From an uncultured Eggerthella sp. (GTDB taxonomy: Bacteria; Actinomycetota; Coriobacteriia; Coriobacteriales; Eggerthellaceae), in NCBI GenBank assembly GCA_958431815.1, contig CAUASB010000002.1, positions 62,001 to 126,000 on the forward strand: DNA of 64,000 nucleotides, given 5' to 3'. Below the pieces are notes generated by a model. That model made no database searches. It was not told the DNA's origin and saw nothing but the letters and a program-made list of their open reading frames with translations. Shown one piece after another: positions 8,147 to 16,767 of the stretch (its first letter is position 1; the number at the start of each line of letters is the position of its first letter). The translations under genes were made by a program, and so were the position numbers.

Positions 8147-9598
8147 ATGCTAGTAAGACGAATCGCGGCAAGCGTTGTCTTGACGCTTGTTTTGGGGCTG
8201 GGCCTTATGCCAAGCGCGGCATTCGCCGACGATGCTCTGGGCGATGCAAGCACGCCGAACGTGCCGAAAACCAGTACCGCGCAAGGCAATAGCCAAAGCG
8301 ACTCTCCTGCGCCCAACAATTCGACAGGCACGGAAATCAGCGATGTTGCCGTATCGGAAGATGCCACCAGCGCGAGCATGGAAGGCGAGTCGTTCGCCGT
8401 TTCCGATTTCTCCCGCGCGCAGAAGGGCTCGAACCGCGCCATCGACGGAACCTACTACGGGTATTCCTACCTGGTTGCCAAAGACGGAGGCCTTGGCAGC
8501 TACATGCAGCTCATCGCCTGCGACGAATACGCCGTCGCCTACATCCCTGTCGAGTTATGCCAGAAACTGGGAATCGACCCCGATTCCGAAGCCGACCAGG
8601 CAAAAATCAAAGCATACCTGTGCGCACTCGACGACAAGTCGGCTGCAGGCTCCACGCCGCTTTCACGCATCGGCACATGGCATTTCACCAGCGATACCAC
8701 GTACACCGTCGGCGCTGTCAGCTTCCGCTTCGACCAAGATGTGAACGGTGCCGTGTACGCCAGCGTTATCGGCACCGACGGCACCGACCTTACCGATTCC
8801 GAGAGCCCCAACTACTTCAAACCCACCTTCGCCGATTTCTGCAAGCTGGCACCCGCTAGCGAGGTAACAGTGGATGAAGGCGCCTCCGGCATTGCCGCCT
8901 TTGGCAAATTCTTGGCCGAACTCGATTGGAGCCCCTTGTGGGTAACGCTTAAAACCACGGGCGTTGCCATCGTGATCATCTTCGTGCTGGGGCTGCTTGC
9001 CGCCTACTGGTGCTTGCACCTTTCCCAAAAGGCGAAGAACATCGCCGACAGCATCTTCACCATCCCCATGGTTTTGCCACCTACGGTATGCGGCTTCATC
9101 TTGCTGTACCTGTGCGGCCGCAACACAGCCTTCGGCAGCTTCTTCATCGACATCGGGTTCCCGCTTATCTTCAGCTGGCCCGCCACGGTAATCGCCGCTG
9201 TGGTGGTTGCCTTCCCGCTGATGTACCGCAGCGCCTTGGGCGCGTTCGAGAATCTTGACCCGAACATGCTTGACGCCGCCCGCACCTTAGGTTGGAGCAA
9301 CGCGCGCATCTTCCTAAAGCTGATGCTGCCGCTTTCCTGGAGCAGCATCGCCGCCGGAACCGTGCTGGCCTTTGCCCGTGCCCTGGGCGAATTCGGCGCA
9401 ACGCTGTTCTTGGCGGGCAACTACCTAGGTATCACACGCACCATTCCCATCGCCATCTACTTCGAGTGGATGAACGGCAACGACGGCGTAGCATGGTTTT
9501 GGACCGCCATCGTCATTGGGTTCAGCTTCCTGGTTATCCTGTTCATCAACCTGTGGAGCAGCCACACCACCAAATACCGCAAAGGGGCCGCAGAATGA
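8147..9598 (+). CDS. modB: Molybdate ABC transporter permease ModB with N-terminal ectodomain
   Basis: This 483-residue protein is about twice the normal ModB size. Residues 262-483 are a standard ModB permease of five membrane helices with the EAA-loop sequence LDAARTLGWSNARIF and the helix block LPPTVCGFILLYLCG. Residues 1-28 form a cleavable-looking signal peptide ending AFADDA. They are followed by a Ser/Thr/Asn-rich linker (about 29-90) and a globular domain of about 150 residues (NRAIDGTYYGYSYLV to FADFCKLAP) that I do not recognise. The fused domain should be extracytoplasmic, where ModA docks. ATGA couples its end to modC. The frame is uninterrupted and base composition matches its neighbours. 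Confidence 0.9.
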   Translation: MLVRRIAASVVLTLVLGLGLMPSAAFADDALGDASTPNVPKTSTAQGNSQSDSPAPNNSTGTEISDVAVSEDATSASMEGESFAVSDFSRAQKGSNRAIDGTYYGYSYLVAKDGGLGSYMQLIACDEYAVAYIPVELCQKLGIDPDSEADQAKIKAYLCALDDKSAAGSTPLSRIGTWHFTSDTTYTVGAVSFRFDQDVNGAVYASVIGTDGTDLTDSESPNYFKPTFADFCKLAPASEVTVDEGASGIAAFGKFLAELDWSPLWVTLKTTGVAIVIIFVLGLLAAYWCLHLSQKAKNIADSIFTIPMVLPPTVCGFILLYLCGRNTAFGSFFIDIGFPLIFSWPATVIAAVVVAFPLMYRSALGAFENLDPNMLDAARTLGWSNARIFLKLMLPLSWSSIAAGTVLAFARALGEFGATLFLAGNYLGITRTIPIAIYFEWMNGNDGVAWFWTAIVIGFSFLVILFINLWSSHTTKYRKGAAE

Positions 9599-10719
9599 GC
9601 CTTTCCGTGAACATAAAGAAGCACTTCCCCACCTTCACGCTTGACGTAGATATAGAGGCAGGAAACGAAACCTTGGGCTGGTTGGGCGAATCGGGTTGCG
9701 GCAAGAGCCTTACCATGCGCTGCATCGCCGGCATCGAAACGCCTGATGAAGGCAAGATCGTGGTGAACGGCAAAACGTTCTTCGAACGCGAGGCGGGCAA
9801 GCGCGCAACCGTGAACCTTACAGCCCAGGAACGCAAAACCGCCTTGCTGTTCCAGAACTACATGCTGTTCCCTAACCTCACTGTGGCAGAAAACGTTGCT
9901 GCCGGCATCAGCCGCAAAACGCCTAAAGAAGAACGCAACGCCCTGGTTGATGCCGAGCTGAAGCGCTTCGGGCTGGAAGGGTTCGGAAAGCGCTACCCCT
10001 CACAGCTTTCCGGCGGCCAGCAGCAGCGTGTGGCCCTGGCGCGCATGTTGGCGGCAAAGCCCGACATCCTTATGCTCGACGAGCCGTTTTCTGCATTGGA
10101 CGCGCACCTGAAAGGCGTGTTGGAGCAAAACCTTTCCAGCCTGTTCGAAGCATTCGAAGGCACCGTGCTTTACGTGAGCCACGACATCGACGAGGCGTTG
10201 CGCTTCTGCGACCGCATTGCCGTGATCGAAAAGGGGCACGTAATGGAAGTGGACACCGGCAACGAGCTGGTGAACAACCCGCACTCCACTGCGGGCATCA
10301 AGCTTTCGGGCTGCAAGAACGCCACCCTTGCGCAGAAAACCGGCAATAGCAGCGTGTTCCTGCCCGCATGGGGCATATCGGTCGAAGCCGATGCACCGGT
10401 GCCCGACGATACGGTCTGTCTGGGTGTTCGCGCCTTCTTCCTGGAACGCGCCGAAGGCCCCGGCCGCAATGCCTACCAGGTACGCGTGGTGCGCACCAGC
10501 GATTCACGCTTCGACCGCACCGTGCTGCTGGAATTTTCAAACCGCGCACCTGAAGCCGACGCCGTCGTAAGCCAGACGGAAAACGAAATGGCCTACCTGG
10601 AACAGCACCTGTTCTGGCGTGTGGACAAGCTGAAAGTCGCCGAGAAAGACCTTCCCAAAAAGGGCGAAGAGCTGTGGATTCGCATTCCGCCCGATAAGGT
10701 TTACCTGGTATCGAAGTAA
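9595..10719 (+). CDS. modC: Molybdate ABC transporter ATP-binding protein ModC
   Basis: This 374-residue ATPase energises molybdate import. The ABC domain (about 1-235) has Walker A GESGCGKS, Q-loop LLFQNYMLFPNLTV, signature LSGGQQQRVALA, Walker B DILMLDEPFSALD and the switch His in YVSHDIDEAL. The C-terminal third is a divergent TOBE-like regulatory domain that may sense molybdate. The start ATG overlaps the modB stop as ATGA, showing translational coupling. Lys after Gly-Cys-Gly in Walker A is retained, so it should be active. Confidence 0.93.
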   Translation: MSLSVNIKKHFPTFTLDVDIEAGNETLGWLGESGCGKSLTMRCIAGIETPDEGKIVVNGKTFFEREAGKRATVNLTAQERKTALLFQNYMLFPNLTVAENVAAGISRKTPKEERNALVDAELKRFGLEGFGKRYPSQLSGGQQQRVALARMLAAKPDILMLDEPFSALDAHLKGVLEQNLSSLFEAFEGTVLYVSHDIDEALRFCDRIAVIEKGHVMEVDTGNELVNNPHSTAGIKLSGCKNATLAQKTGNSSVFLPAWGISVEADAPVPDDTVCLGVRAFFLERAEGPGRNAYQVRVVRTSDSRFDRTVLLEFSNRAPEADAVVSQTENEMAYLEQHLFWRVDKLKVAEKDLPKKGEELWIRIPPDKVYLVSK

Positions 10720-10738
10720 GCTGAACGCTAAGGAATGG

Positions 10739-10808
10739 CCAAAAGGGGCTGTCCCTCGACCGAAAACCCGAATTAAGCCGCACGACCAAAAGGATCTGTC
10801 CCCATTGG
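10739..10808. repeat. Two degenerate GGGAC-family elements between modC and moaA
   Basis: CCAAAAGGGGCTGTCCC at 10739-10755 and CCAAAAGGATCTGTCCCC at 10786-10803 carry the family half-arms and core. They have lost part of their symmetry. They separate the transporter genes from the Moco genes. Confidence 0.55.
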
Positions 10809-10850
10809 ACCCCATCGGCTGCCGTGGCAGACGCACGAAAGGAGGCTGCC

Positions 10851-11840
10851 GTGAAAGACGGATTGGGCAGGAACATCGACTACCTGCGCATCTCGCTCAC
10901 CGACCGTTGCAATCTGCGCTGCATATACTGCATGCCCGAATGCGGCGTGGAAAGCACTGTACGCAGCAGCATCCTGAGCCTTGAAGAGGTTTCGCGCGCC
11001 ATTAGGATCGCTGCCCAGCTGGGCATCAAGCACATCCGCTTCACCGGCGGCGAGCCTACGGTGCGCAAAGGCCTGGTTGGCCTGGTGGAACGCACGGCGC
11101 ATACCCCTGGCATAGAAAGCGTGGCCCTTACCACCAACGCAACCCTGTTGCCCGGCATGGCAGCCGATTTGAAAGCCGCCGGGCTTTCCCGCGTGAACAT
11201 ATCGCTCGACACGCTTGATGCTCGGCAATACCGCCTTATCACCCGTTGCGGCAACGTGAACGATGCCCGCTCCGGCATCGAAGCGGCATGTACTGCGGGG
11301 CTTTCACCCGTGAAGATAAACGTCGTTGCCATGCGGAGCCTGCATCAAGACTTCTTTTCTTTTGCTCGTTTAACGCTGGAACAGCCCCTGCATGTTCGCT
11401 TCATCGAATATATGCCCGTGGGCGACAGCACTTGCAACTGGAACGCTGAAGAAGTAGTGCCTGCGAAGGAAATTCTGGAAGACATCGCCACACAAGCAGA
11501 ATCCCTAGGCCTTGGAAAACTCGAACAAGCAGCGGGCAATGCGCCCATCGGCTGGGGCCCCGCACGCTATTGCCGCCTGCCCGGCGCGCAAGGCACCATC
11601 GGCGTTATCTCGGCGATGTCGGAGCACTTCTGCACAAACTGCAACCGTTTGCGTCTTACCGCCGACGGCACAATAAAACCGTGCTTGTTCAGCGATGCGG
11701 AATACGATTTACGTGGTGCGTTGCGAGAAGGAAACGAAATAGACGTCCTTCATGTGTTCGAAACGGCGCTGGAGCATAAGCCCGTCGGGCACCGCGCATG
11801 CGCAGGAACTCGCCGTATGATGAATCAGATAGGCGGCTAG
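10851..11840 (+). CDS. moaA: GTP 3',8-cyclase MoaA
   Basis: This radical SAM enzyme makes 3',8-cyclo-GTP in the first step of molybdenum cofactor synthesis, working with MoaC. The 329-residue product has the N-terminal cluster motif CNLRCIYC, the SAM-binding FTGGEPTVRKG, and the C-terminal cluster cysteines in CTNCNRLRLTADGTIKPC. It ends in the Gly-Gly pair (NQIGG) needed for catalysis. I chose GTG 10851, which follows AAAGGAGG with a 5-nt gap; the in-frame GTG 9 codons upstream lies before this ribosome site. moaC follows 85 nt downstream. Confidence 0.95.
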   Translation: MKDGLGRNIDYLRISLTDRCNLRCIYCMPECGVESTVRSSILSLEEVSRAIRIAAQLGIKHIRFTGGEPTVRKGLVGLVERTAHTPGIESVALTTNATLLPGMAADLKAAGLSRVNISLDTLDARQYRLITRCGNVNDARSGIEAACTAGLSPVKINVVAMRSLHQDFFSFARLTLEQPLHVRFIEYMPVGDSTCNWNAEEVVPAKEILEDIATQAESLGLGKLEQAAGNAPIGWGPARYCRLPGAQGTIGVISAMSEHFCTNCNRLRLTADGTIKPCLFSDAEYDLRGALREGNEIDVLHVFETALEHKPVGHRACAGTRRMMNQIGG

Positions 11841-11842
11841 GC

Positions 11843-11880
11843 GGCCAATAGGGACAGGCCCTTTTGGCTGCTTTTGGCCA
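11843..11880. repeat. GGGAC-family element between moaA and moaC
   Basis: GGCCAATAGGGACAG followed by GCCCTTTTGGC forms an imperfect stem with the family core, 2 nt past the moaA stop. A second TTTTGGCC arm copy follows. Confidence 0.55.
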
Positions 11881-11925
11881 AAGCGGGAATCAGGGACCCG
11901 CCCCCTTCCAACAAAGGAGATTTCC

Positions 11926-12420
11926 ATGACCTCACAGCTTACCCATATCGATGCCGATGGCGATGCGCGCATGGTAGACGTTTCCGCCAAAGCGGAAACC
12001 AAGCGCACCGCCATCGCCGAAGGGTTCGTTGCCATGCAGCCCGAAACACTTGCCGTGATCGAGGGCGGCACCGCTAAGAAGGGCGACGTGCTTGCCGCAG
12101 CGCGCATCGCCGGCATCATGGCCGCCAAGCAAACCAGCAACCTGATTCCGCTGTGCCACCCCTTGGCGCTTACCAAGGTCGAAGTGAAGTGCACTCCGCA
12201 ACATGCCGAAGAGCGCGAAGACGGTCGCTGCGGCATTCACCTGCAGGCAACCTGCAGCCTGGTTGGCAAAACCGGCGTGGAAATGGAAGCCCTCACCGCC
12301 GTAAGCATTGCCGGCCTTACCGTGTACGACATGTGCAAGGCACTAGACCGCGGCATGGAACTGGACACGGTGCGCCTCGTTCACAAAGAAGGCGGCAAAA
12401 CCGGCATTTGGGACAGGTGA
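11926..12420 (+). CDS. moaC: Cyclic pyranopterin monophosphate synthase MoaC
   Basis: MoaC converts the MoaA product into cyclic pyranopterin monophosphate. The 164-residue protein has the family blocks MVDVSAKAETKRTAIAEG, AGIMAAKQTSNLIPLCHPL, GVEMEALTAVSIAGLTVYDM and the C-terminal KEGGKTG. AAAGGAG stands upstream of ATG 11926. It is slightly longer than typical owing to a 6-8 residue insert (EEREDGR) before the HLQATCS strand. It ends 33 nt from the converging mogA with no terminator between them. Confidence 0.95.
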   Translation: MTSQLTHIDADGDARMVDVSAKAETKRTAIAEGFVAMQPETLAVIEGGTAKKGDVLAAARIAGIMAAKQTSNLIPLCHPLALTKVEVKCTPQHAEEREDGRCGIHLQATCSLVGKTGVEMEALTAVSIAGLTVYDMCKALDRGMELDTVRLVHKEGGKTGIWDR

Positions 12421-12453
12421 TAGAGCCGAAAAGGCAACAGCCCCCGCAATCGG

Positions 12454-12930
12454 CTAATGCCCACCGCCATGCATGATGCTTACCGCGTGGGAAAGCACGC
12501 CCGCCACGCAATCCCAGTTTTCCTGCGCGGCCTTCTTGCTGCCAGGAAAATTGACCACCAACGTGGTGCCACGCTGCATGCACAGCGCGCGGGAAAGCAT
12601 GGCATACGGCGTGATGGCCATGCTGTAGGCACGCATGCCCTCAGCAATGCCGGGCACCTCGCGCTCGCACACATCACGCGTTGCCTCGGGCGTCACATCG
12701 CGCGGACCAAGCCCCGTGCCCCCACAGGTAAGCACCACATCGACCCCGCACTCATCAGCAGCACGCACGATAGCGGCGGAAATCTCGGCACGCTCGTCTT
12801 TCACCACTTCGTACTGCACACACTCCCAACCCTTGGAAGCGATAAGGTCCTGCAGCAAAGCGCCGGCCGTATCCTCCTTTTCACTGCGGGTGTCAGAACA
12901 GGTGATAACCGCGAATTTGATCTTCTCCAT
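12454..12930 (-). CDS. mogA: Molybdopterin adenylyltransferase MogA/MoaB
   Basis: This 158-residue protein adenylylates molybdopterin, preparing it for molybdate insertion by MoeA. Family motifs are the N-terminal VITCSDTRSEKEDTAG, the nucleotide-binding TCGGTGLGPRDVTPEATR and NFPGSKKA near the C-terminus. The ATG directly follows the moeA stop (TAA then ATG), so the two are translationally coupled and act in consecutive steps. MogA and MoaB are close paralogues; sequence alone does not separate them with certainty. Confidence 0.92.
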   Translation of the reverse strand: MEKIKFAVITCSDTRSEKEDTAGALLQDLIASKGWECVQYEVVKDERAEISAAIVRAADECGVDVVLTCGGTGLGPRDVTPEATRDVCEREVPGIAEGMRAYSMAITPYAMLSRALCMQRGTTLVVNFPGSKKAAQENWDCVAGVLSHAVSIMHGGGH

Positions 12931-14205
12931 TTACAGCACCGTGCCTTCCTCGACGTCAAGCAGCACGCAATCGAGCGTGGTTCCATCGGAGATAGCGCTC
13001 CCCTCGTTGCCCTCTGGCAAGATGGCCAAGCAATTGGCGCGCTGCAATGTGCTGAACAAACCCGAGCTCTGATTCTTTGCCGGCGTTACCGCAAGCTCGC
13101 CCTGCGGCGTGCGCGAAAGCGTGGCACGAAGGTAGATGCGACGGGGGTCCTTCTTCTTGCGACTGCCCACCAAACGAGCCTTCACTGTGGGCCGAACGAA
13201 CGCCGTATAACCTTGCATCTTGCGCAGCGCTTGGCGGATAAGCATCTCGAACCCGCAATACGCTGCCGCCGGATTGCCGGGCAAGCCGAACACGGGCGTG
13301 CCATTCACGATGCCAAACGTTTGCGCTTTACCCGGACGCATGTTCACCAGCGTCATACGCAATTCGCCCAGCTCTTCAACTACGGGCTTGATGAAATCGT
13401 AATCGCCATTGGAAGCGCCGCCGGTGGTGATAACGAAATCGTAATCGTGCGTGGCACGCTCGACAGCACGCGCCAGCTGCTCTTCGTCGTCGGGAACTAT
13501 GGGAAGCTGCGCCGCAACGCCGCCTGCCTGGGCAACGCATGCTGCCATGGTGTATGAGTTGCTGTCACGAATGCAGCCAGGGCGAAACGGCTCGCACGGC
13601 GAAAGAAGCTCAGACCCAATGGGGATAATGGCAACGCACGGACGACGAAACACCGGAACTTCCATTACGCCACAACTCGCCAAAAAGCCAATGCCCGCCG
13701 CCGACACCACTTCGCCGGCGTGGATGGCAACTTCCCCTTCAGCAATGTCTTCGCCCTTGTGACGGATATTCTCACCCTTTTCTGCCGGATGGGAAAACGA
13801 AACGATGCTTCCCGTGCGGCCATCACCTTCCAGGTAGTCCACAACCTCATATTTCACCACCGCATCAGCTTCAGGGGGAACAGGAGCACCCGTCATGATA
13901 CGCACCACTTCACCGGTACCGATGGGCCCGTCGTAGGTGGCGCCCGCGGGAATTTCCGCTATGACGCGACATTCAACAGGCGCGTCGGCACACGCAGTTG
14001 CCAAATCGCACGAATGCACGGCAAAGCCGTCCATCGATGCATGGTCGAATGGCATGATGTTGCAATCGCTTACCAAATCGGCAGCCGCCACGCGACCTAC
14101 TGCCTCCAACAAGGGAACAAGCTCCGCTTCAAGCGGCTGCACCTGGGAAAGAACGCATTCCAGAGCGTCCTCCACACTCAACATCTCATCCGAATTCACG
14201 CTCAT
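12931..14205 (-). CDS. moeA: Molybdopterin molybdenumtransferase MoeA
   Basis: MoeA inserts molybdate into adenylylated molybdopterin to complete Moco. The 424-residue protein has the expected domain order: N-terminal SMDGFAV substrate loop, GPIGTGEVVRIMTGAPVP, the MogA-like domain with PIGSELL, TTGGASNGDYDF and MRPGKAQTFG then GLPGNPAAA, and a C-terminal beta-barrel. It is coupled to mogA immediately downstream. An AT-rich region upstream (14220-14340) holds the likely promoter. Confidence 0.95.
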   Translation of the reverse strand: MSVNSDEMLSVEDALECVLSQVQPLEAELVPLLEAVGRVAAADLVSDCNIMPFDHASMDGFAVHSCDLATACADAPVECRVIAEIPAGATYDGPIGTGEVVRIMTGAPVPPEADAVVKYEVVDYLEGDGRTGSIVSFSHPAEKGENIRHKGEDIAEGEVAIHAGEVVSAAGIGFLASCGVMEVPVFRRPCVAIIPIGSELLSPCEPFRPGCIRDSNSYTMAACVAQAGGVAAQLPIVPDDEEQLARAVERATHDYDFVITTGGASNGDYDFIKPVVEELGELRMTLVNMRPGKAQTFGIVNGTPVFGLPGNPAAAYCGFEMLIRQALRKMQGYTAFVRPTVKARLVGSRKKKDPRRIYLRATLSRTPQGELAVTPAKNQSSGLFSTLQRANCLAILPEGNEGSAISDGTTLDCVLLDVEEGTVL

Positions 14206-14724
14206 GGATATTCCTTTCGCTTTGATTGAAGCAAATGGGACTGGTTTATAAAATCGCTGTTTTACCTGGTAATATACTAAGTTATAACACTATAGGGTAT
14301 TTTGATATATGGGTGTTTTACAGTCTGCTTTCTCTTTTTATCAAAAATTGCGCACCGTGCAACAAAGCCGTTTTTCTATTGCTATCACGAGCATCAATTC
14401 ATGCTTTACGAACCTTAGGCAAATCCAGGAACAAGCAACCCAACAGCCTCGCAAGCCGAAAAGCGACATGCGCAGCTTCATTCGAGTTTACGCCACCGTA
14501 GTGCTGTCTGCCCAAAACTTCGAAGCCCGCAGAAAGGAGCTCGTGAAGCCCAGGCGGGCCAAACGAATACACACGCCAATGTTGCACACCACGGCAACAC
14601 CGCAGCAGCAAAACAGGGAAGCACCTGCGCGCGCAAGCATCACTGTCAAAAGCCACTTGCCCGCAGGCTAAGCGGCAAGGCAGCATGCCGCTTGGTATAC
14701 TGACAGCCACCGAAAGGGGCAAGC
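14206..14724. other. 519-nt intergenic region between moeA and selD
   Basis: The moeA-proximal 120 nt are strikingly AT-rich for this genome (TAATATACTAAGTTATAACA and neighbours) and probably hold divergent promoters or an operator. The remaining 380 nt have normal GC but no open frame with family resemblance, ribosome site or good codon use. A TATACT box at 14696-14701 precedes selD. I found no tRNA-Sec or SECIS-like fold here. Confidence 0.5.
14696..14701 (+). promoter_or_regulatory. Candidate -10 box of selD
   Basis: TATACT lies 23 nt before the selD start. No good -35 hexamer stands 16-18 nt upstream, so this is weak. Confidence 0.35.
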
Positions 14725-15804
14725 ATGGCCAACGAAGCACCGCAAATCAAACTCACGCAGCTTTCCACGAAAGGTGGCTGCGCAGCAAAGTGGAGTCCGG
14801 GCGATCTGAAGAAGATCCTTGCCTCCCTCCGTCCCGCCACCGCCCCAGCCCCCGATGCGCGCATGCTACTGGGATACGAAACCAGCGACGACTGCGCGCT
14901 CTGGCAACTAAGCGACAATACCGTGGGCGTGTTCACCGTGGACTTCTTCACCCCCGTGGTTGATGACCCTTACGAGTTCGGGCGCGTGGCAGCCGCCAAT
15001 GCGCTTTCCGACGTATTCGCCATGGGTGCCCAGCCTCACATTGCCCTCAATCTACTAGCTCTTGATTCGTCGCTGGGAACCGAAGTGGCAGCGGCCATCT
15101 TGCAAGGTGGCGCCGACGCCGTGGCCCAGGCAGGCGCTTTCGTTTCCGGAGGCCACACCATCGATGACAACGAGCCGAAATACGGCCTGTCGGTATTCGG
15201 CACCGCTGCTGCCAACGCCGTAGTGCGCAACGCAGGCGCACAGCCGGGTGATGCGCTCTACCTCACAAAACCACTCGGCGTCGGCATCATGAGCGCCGCC
15301 GCCCGAATCGACTGCATCAGTCAAAAGGATATGCGTCCCGTGATCGATTCGATGATGGAGCTGAACCTGGCAGGCAGCAAAGCCATGGTTGCATCAGGCG
15401 CCCACGCCGCAACCGATGTAACAGGTTTCGGTTTGGCAGGCCACTTGCATGAAATGCTCGAGGCAAGCGCATGCTCAGCAGTTATCGACTTCGCGGCGCT
15501 GCCCCTGTTCGAGCAGGCATGGCAGCTTTCCTGCGATTACTGCCGCCCTGGACGCACGTTTTCCACCATCGATTACCTGAATGGGCTCATTGACCAGGGA
15601 AACCTGAACGACACCGAGTTCGATAACCGGCTGGGCATCATCTGCGACCCGCAAACCTCTGGCGGCATCTTGGCGGCAATTCCGTCCGAAAACACCGCAA
15701 TGTTCGAACAGGAATTCGAGCATTTGGCAGGGCGCGCCCCTGTATGCATCGGGCGCATTACCGAGGGAAGCACTGGGCACATCTCCTTTACCGACGCAAA
15801 CTGA
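14725..15804 (+). CDS. selD: Selenide, water dikinase (selenophosphate synthase) SelD
   Basis: SelD makes selenophosphate from selenide and ATP, the Se donor for selenocysteine, selenouridine or Se-cofactors. The 359-residue protein has the glycine-rich N-terminus LTQLSTKGGCAAK, where Cys19 occupies the catalytic Cys/Sec position, so this is the Cys form without selenocysteine. Further motifs are TSDDCALW, FFTPVVDDPYEFGRVAAANA, FVSGGHTIDD, TDVTGFGLAGH and CDPQTSGG. AAAGGGG precedes ATG 14725. It converges on a DUF3343/YedF/desulfurase-like operon, a known selenium-gene companion set. selA, selB and selU are not in the window. Confidence 0.95.
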   Translation: MANEAPQIKLTQLSTKGGCAAKWSPGDLKKILASLRPATAPAPDARMLLGYETSDDCALWQLSDNTVGVFTVDFFTPVVDDPYEFGRVAAANALSDVFAMGAQPHIALNLLALDSSLGTEVAAAILQGGADAVAQAGAFVSGGHTIDDNEPKYGLSVFGTAAANAVVRNAGAQPGDALYLTKPLGVGIMSAAARIDCISQKDMRPVIDSMMELNLAGSKAMVASGAHAATDVTGFGLAGHLHEMLEASACSAVIDFAALPLFEQAWQLSCDYCRPGRTFSTIDYLNGLIDQGNLNDTEFDNRLGIICDPQTSGGILAAIPSENTAMFEQEFEHLAGRAPVCIGRITEGSTGHISFTDAN

Positions 15805-15816
15805 ACCCGAAGCGCA

Positions 15817-15851
15817 AATCGCCCCAATATCGACGTGATATCGGGGCGATT
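15817..15851. terminator. Bidirectional hairpin between selD and the DUF3343 gene
   Basis: A 15-bp inverted repeat with one mismatch (AATCGCCCC...GGGGCGATT) and a 5-nt loop lies between two converging genes, 13 nt and 21 nt from their stops. T-tracts are short. Confidence 0.65.
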
Positions 15852-15871
15852 ACCAATTCGCACCGGAGCAA

Positions 15872-16132
15872 TCAGGTAGTGCCCAACGGGCAATACTCGC
15901 TTCCCTCTTTTCGGAACACGCCATCTATCTGCTGCTCAACGCCAAGCTCGGAAGACAGCGTTTCCACGCGATGCCGCGCCTCAGCATCTTCGTTTGCGAA
16001 AAACCTCAGGCCCATGCCGCAACCCGCGCGCACCTTTGGCGGCACAGGAACGAGCGAACCCCGCTCGCCGAATGCGGCCTCGAACGAAAGCGCCGCATGG
16101 GTCGACCCGAACGCTGCCAGATACTCCGCCAT
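15872..16132 (-). CDS. DUF3343 small protein of selenium gene clusters
   Basis: This 86-residue protein matches the DUF3343 family: the N-terminal AAFGSTHAALSFEAAF, then VPVPPKVRAGCGMGLRF with its conserved Cys. The family is found beside SelD, YedF and CsdB-type genes and is suspected to carry or buffer selenium or sulfur. It starts 2 nt after the yedF stop, so it is the last gene of the desulfurase-like/yedF operon. Its biochemical role is not established. Confidence 0.8.
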   Translation of the reverse strand: MAEYLAAFGSTHAALSFEAAFGERGSLVPVPPKVRAGCGMGLRFFANEDAEARHRVETLSSELGVEQQIDGVFRKEGSEYCPLGTT

Positions 16133-16134
16133 AG

Positions 16135-16731
16135 CTATAGCGTGATGGTTTTGGAAGATTCCTGCATACGACCCAGGATGTCGTACATGTTGGAAACTTC
16201 ACCAACTGCCAGCTGATCGGTAAGGCCATAGTAGTCGAGGCATGTCCCGCACACCAAAACCTCAGTGCCCTGAGCTACCAAAGAGCTCACGCTGTCGACC
16301 GCCGCCTGTTCGCCGCCCGCAACCAGCTTTACGCCACCGTTCATAAACAGTAAATGGGCGGGCGGGTTTCCCGATTCCGAAAGGGTGTACAGCGCCATCT
16401 TCATCAGGCTTTTGCCCAACGTCTCGTCGCCTTCGCCCACATGATCCTTGCCCACGAACACGGCGTAGGGCTCCTTAACCGAACAATCGCAAGGCGCAGC
16501 TTCCTCGGATGCAGCGCCTTCGGGCAAACCGCCGATAACGACGTCCCAACAGCCCTGCTTCTGCTCAACGGAAAAAGGGCGGCCAAAGCGCTTTGCAAGG
16601 TGGGAAAGATTGGAAACCGCCGCTTCGTTGCTCACCTTGACCACAAGGTCAACGCAGCCAGCATCAAGTTCCTTCTTTGCCATCATCAAAGGCTGCGGAC
16701 ACTGCAGCCCACGCGCATCAAGTTCTTTCAT
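16135..16731 (-). CDS. yedF: YedF-type sulfurtransferase-like selenium metabolism protein
   Basis: This 198-residue protein joins an N-terminal TusA/SirA domain (LDARGLQCPQPL with the CPxP motif, residues 1-75) to a C-terminal DsrE-like domain containing FMNGGVKL and VLVCGTCLDYYG. This two-domain form is annotated in many genomes as a selenium metabolism protein YedF. It lies 36 nt after the desulfurase-like gene and 2 nt before the DUF3343 gene. I chose ATG 16731 because AAGGAA is about 7 nt upstream and the TusA fold begins at once. A role as selenium or sulfur relay to SelD is inferred. Confidence 0.88.
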   Translation of the reverse strand: MKELDARGLQCPQPLMMAKKELDAGCVDLVVKVSNEAAVSNLSHLAKRFGRPFSVEQKQGCWDVVIGGLPEGAASEEAAPCDCSVKEPYAVFVGKDHVGEGDETLGKSLMKMALYTLSESGNPPAHLLFMNGGVKLVAGGEQAAVDSVSSLVAQGTEVLVCGTCLDYYGLTDQLAVGEVSNMYDILGRMQESSKTITL

Positions 16732-16767
16732 AGAGGCATTCCTTTCGTAGCGCACCGGCGCATCCCA

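Noticed and set aside
14401..14724. Possible tRNA-Sec near selD
   Set aside because: No 8-bp acceptor stem, long extra arm or TCA anticodon loop is found on either strand.
14725..14790. Selenocysteine (in-frame TGA) in SelD
   Set aside because: The catalytic position is encoded by a normal Cys codon (Cys19); the frame has no internal TGA.
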